The notes beneath the pieces were generated by a model. It worked only from the letters and a program-made list of their open reading frames with translations. It had not been told where the DNA came from and did no database searches. This document shows, piece after piece, positions 61,696-64,000 of a stretch of 64,000 nucleotides of DNA (within the stretch, counting starts at the first letter, position 1; every line of letters begins with the position of its first letter). The translations under genes and the position numbers were made by a program. The stretch comes from Saprospiraceae bacterium (GTDB taxonomy: Bacteria; Bacteroidota; Bacteroidia; Chitinophagales; Saprospiraceae): assembly GCA_016714985.1 (NCBI GenBank), contig JADKBS010000005.1, forward strand, positions 304,501 through 368,500, in the 5' to 3' direction.

Positions 61696-64000
61696 TTATT
61701 TAATGAGAACCACCTTCTTTGGCGTAGGCTGGCCTACAATATTTCTGGCATTACAGTAGTAAATGCCATTAGCAAGCCCTTTGGTTTCCCAACTAACAGT
61801 TCCTGTATTTCCTTTAAGAACAATGCTTACGACCAGACGGCCATCAACGTCGTGTATGTTGAGTTGAGTTTCCTCCACCCCTTCAAGCAGCTTGTATTTG
61901 AAATTCACCTCATCCTTTGCAGGGTTCGGGAAAGCCACAAGGCCTTCTTCGGTATGCACGGAACCGTTCGATGGCAGCCCAATCAATGGCAATGAGCCTA
62001 ATCCTTCTGGGCTAAGCTGATAGTTGTAGCCATACTGGTGGTTGAGCAACCCCTGGGTTTGGGAGGCAGCCCGACCCGTGCTATTGTCGGCAATGTTTTG
62101 AACCAACAGGACATCGGCAGCACCAAGTTCGTAAATGCCTTTTTGCTGTGACTTGAAGCTGATGCGCAGGTCGAGCCAATCTTCGTAGTCATTGTGCTGG
62201 GCCAATGCATCGCCCGTCAAGTTAAAAGTGGAAGGAATGGCATCAAAAACTTGTTCAGCCGTGGCAGTGTTGCCTTCCAGCATCCACGATTCCACAATGG
62301 CGTACTCCGACTCCTTGCTGTCCTTGTTGTGCAGCCAGGTCCTGATTTTCGTCCAGTCCAAGTTTTCAGGGTCATAGAACTCACTTCGAAGTATGCGGTC
62401 GGCGGAACGGTGCATGATGCTGCGCTGCTTGGCCAAATCAGGGATGAGCGCCAAAGCCGCTGGACTGCCGCTTTGCAGGGCATCGTATTGGGTTCGTTTA
62501 ACATCGTACTCCGCCTTTGCATTATTGAATTTAGTGATAAAAACCTGTTCCCCTTGGCTTGACAACCCGCCGTCGCCTTCTTCGTCCTCTTCACCTGTGC
62601 TTCCAGAACATAATACTGTGTCTTGTTTCGCAATAGGCGAAATATTGGAATAGTAAAGCGGGATTTCAAGAGGAGCATTGAGATGATAATAGTTAATGGG
62701 ACTCCCACCTGAATTTAAATAATCGCCATTGGCGGTATTGATTTGTGAAAACTTGTTATTGGTTGCATTACCTAGCCCCTGCTCTTGGCAAATGCCACCG
62801 GCGATCACAAAAAAATCGTATCTGCAGTTCGTATTGGTATTGCACCAATATTGAAGCCCTTCGTCAATATCTTGCCCTTTATTGTTCAAAGTCGCATAGT
62901 CAGACGTTCTCATGTTCGTGAAGTTGTTCCTCCTAAGGATGTTTCCATCCGACCCCGTGTCGTAGGCCCAAATCCCGATATTGTTCCCGGTGTTGCTGGT
63001 TCCTGTCAGGCTGTTGCCCGTCACCTCGTAGCGGGTGCAGGTGCGCAGGGTGATGCCCACGGAGGGGCGGTTGGGCGGCCATATGCTGGAACCGATGCCC
63101 TCGATGATGTTGTCCCGTATGGAACAACCGTCCACGTTCCAGTTCTCGATGGACATAAAGTTGTTGTTGAAGTAGCTGTTGGTCACCCTGAAGCTGCGGT
63201 CCACCCCGTTGTCGGCACTGGCGACGATGGCCCGGCGGTAGTTGGTGAAATCGCTGCCATTGTGCACTCCGAAGCGGGCGTTATGGGCGTTGATGGCAAT
63301 AGGCCCCGAGACATTGGACAGGCCAGGCGTGGTGGCGAAGGTGCAATTGTCGAAGGTGATGCCCCTGATATTGGTCAGCTTGAAATTTTCCGTGAACAGG
63401 AAGGGCGTGGCCGAGTTGTTCAGGAAATCGCAGTCGGTGAAGCGGCTGAGGCTGGAGAACTGGAGGTTGTAGAGGTTGGTGAAGGTGTTGGTGCCGCAGC
63501 GGTCGAACACTGTGTTGTCTGCCAGCACGAGGGTAGGCGCACTGATAGTGAGCGGCTTCTCGGCCAACTCAATGGTACTTCCCTCTCTGAGCCGTACCCT
63601 GGTCTGGTTGGAGGAGGGTAATTGTGGGGCATTGATGTCGCCGTATGCCACGATTCCCTGCCAGTAGTCACCATCACAGTTGTTGTAGAGCCTTGCACCC
63701 TCCACGGTGAGATGCCCTTGTCTTTCGACGATGATGGAGGCGTTTGCAGGAAACCCCACATCGCATTTTATGGTGAGCTTGCCGCCGGTTTTTACGATGA
63801 CGTTGGAGCGGATTTGGCGGGGGTAGGCCCATTCCGTATCTACGCCTGCGGGTATTACCAGGTCTGGTTCTGTAAGGTTGCAAAAGCTTGGTGGATCCAC
63901 GGTGTAACCACCATTTCCATCAGGATACCTTATGAAGGCAAGTGAATTCTCTTCTATAATTTGATGCATTTTTCCAAGTTGACATCTTGAAAAAGCACAT
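61696..64000 (-). CDS. parallel beta-helix surface protein with T9SS sorting domain (5' end outside window)
   Basis: At least 757 residues. Residues 30-420 from the first ATG (63969) are right-handed beta-helix repeats of the pectate-lyase/NosD kind (IVKTGGKLTIKCDVGFPANASII, EGARLYNNC, FDRCGTNTFTNLYNLQFSSLSRFTDCDFLNN). A helical linker follows, then a T9SS type A sorting domain (LVAFPNPAKDEVNFKY ... GLANGIYYCNARN ... PKKVVLIK). There is no signal peptide after 63969, and the frame stays open to the window edge, so the true start is probably further upstream. Confidence 0.83.
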   Translation of the reverse strand, partial: CAFSRCQLGKMHQIIEENSLAFIRYPDGNGGYTVDPPSFCNLTEPDLVIPAGVDTEWAYPRQIRSNVIVKTGGKLTIKCDVGFPANASIIVERQGHLTVEGARLYNNCDGDYWQGIVAYGDINAPQLPSSNQTRVRLREGSTIELAEKPLTISAPTLVLADNTVFDRCGTNTFTNLYNLQFSSLSRFTDCDFLNNSATPFLFTENFKLTNIRGITFDNCTFATTPGLSNVSGPIAINAHNARFGVHNGSDFTNYRRAIVASADNGVDRSFRVTNSYFNNNFMSIENWNVDGCSIRDNIIEGIGSSIWPPNRPSVGITLRTCTRYEVTGNSLTGTSNTGNNIGIWAYDTGSDGNILRRNNFTNMRTSDYATLNNKGQDIDEGLQYWCNTNTNCRYDFFVIAGGICQEQGLGNATNNKFSQINTANGDYLNSGGSPINYYHLNAPLEIPLYYSNISPIAKQDTVLCSGSTGEEDEEGDGGLSSQGEQVFITKFNNAKAEYDVKRTQYDALQSGSPAALALIPDLAKQRSIMHRSADRILRSEFYDPENLDWTKIRTWLHNKDSKESEYAIVESWMLEGNTATAEQVFDAIPSTFNLTGDALAQHNDYEDWLDLRISFKSQQKGIYELGAADVLLVQNIADNSTGRAASQTQGLLNHQYGYNYQLSPEGLGSLPLIGLPSNGSVHTEEGLVAFPNPAKDEVNFKYKLLEGVEETQLNIHDVDGRLVVSIVLKGNTGTVSWETKGLANGIYYCNARNIVGQPTPKKVVLIK

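Overview
The window looks like part of a chromosome from a gliding or surface-associated member of the Bacteroidota. The evidence is several large secreted proteins ending in type IX secretion (T9SS) C-terminal sorting domains, one of them of the gliding-motility-associated kind; a TonB-dependent receptor with an N-terminal carboxypeptidase-like domain; lipoproteins with Bacteroidota-style lipoboxes; and promoter-like TAnnTTTG boxes. A placement near the Saprospiria or Chitinophagia is only an inference from gene content. No tRNA, rRNA, CRISPR array, prophage or transposase gene was recognised.

Layout. 0-2.5 kb: a SulP anion transporter and a beta-carbonic anhydrase, probably a bicarbonate uptake/hydration pair. 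2.5-9.4 kb: recO, a small secreted protein, a CotH-like T9SS protein, a Gfo/Idh/MocA oxidoreductase, a TonB-C-like secreted protein and an OmpA-family lipoprotein. 9.5-13.5 kb: a sugar-type cluster (SMP-30 lactonase, double DUF1080 protein, Tat-exported Gfo/Idh/MocA oxidoreductase). 13.5-24.5 kb: rsgA, DUF2784, an ABC exporter, a TrhA/hemolysin III protein, an AlkB-like alkane hydroxylase next to a GMC oxidoreductase, an S9 peptidase, a nucleotidyltransferase-like pair and a 2OG-Fe(II) oxygenase. 24.6-39.4 kb: a polytopic membrane protein, a KilA-N protein, a GH3 glycosidase, a lipoprotein/TonB-receptor/cytochrome c group, a DUF6934 pair, an AT-rich DUF4145 gene, a decayed paralogue of a large glycosidase-like gene, a second cytochrome c, the intact glycosidase-like gene and a VWA lipoprotein. 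40-50 kb: a DUF4394/CHRD surface protein broken in two, a di-haem peroxidase, argS, a PPP phosphatase and a broken helical-repeat gene. 50.4-64 kb: five large or medium secreted proteins, mostly with T9SS sorting domains; the last runs off the window.

The most unusual content is non-coding. Four copies of a 125-131 bp double-hairpin element lie between genes, and one copy can be compared with an apparently empty paralogous site. A separate 175 bp element has perfect 19 bp inverted ends, 10 bp flanking direct repeats and a perfect 70 bp palindrome. A third class fills short gaps between genes with locus-specific degenerate phrases followed by their own reverse complement; related units also occur inside argS and in three places of the ABC transporter. 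A degenerate 21 bp tandem array follows the largest gene. Three genes are interrupted by small indels (two in A homopolymers), and one gene has a truncated, frameshifted paralogue beside it.
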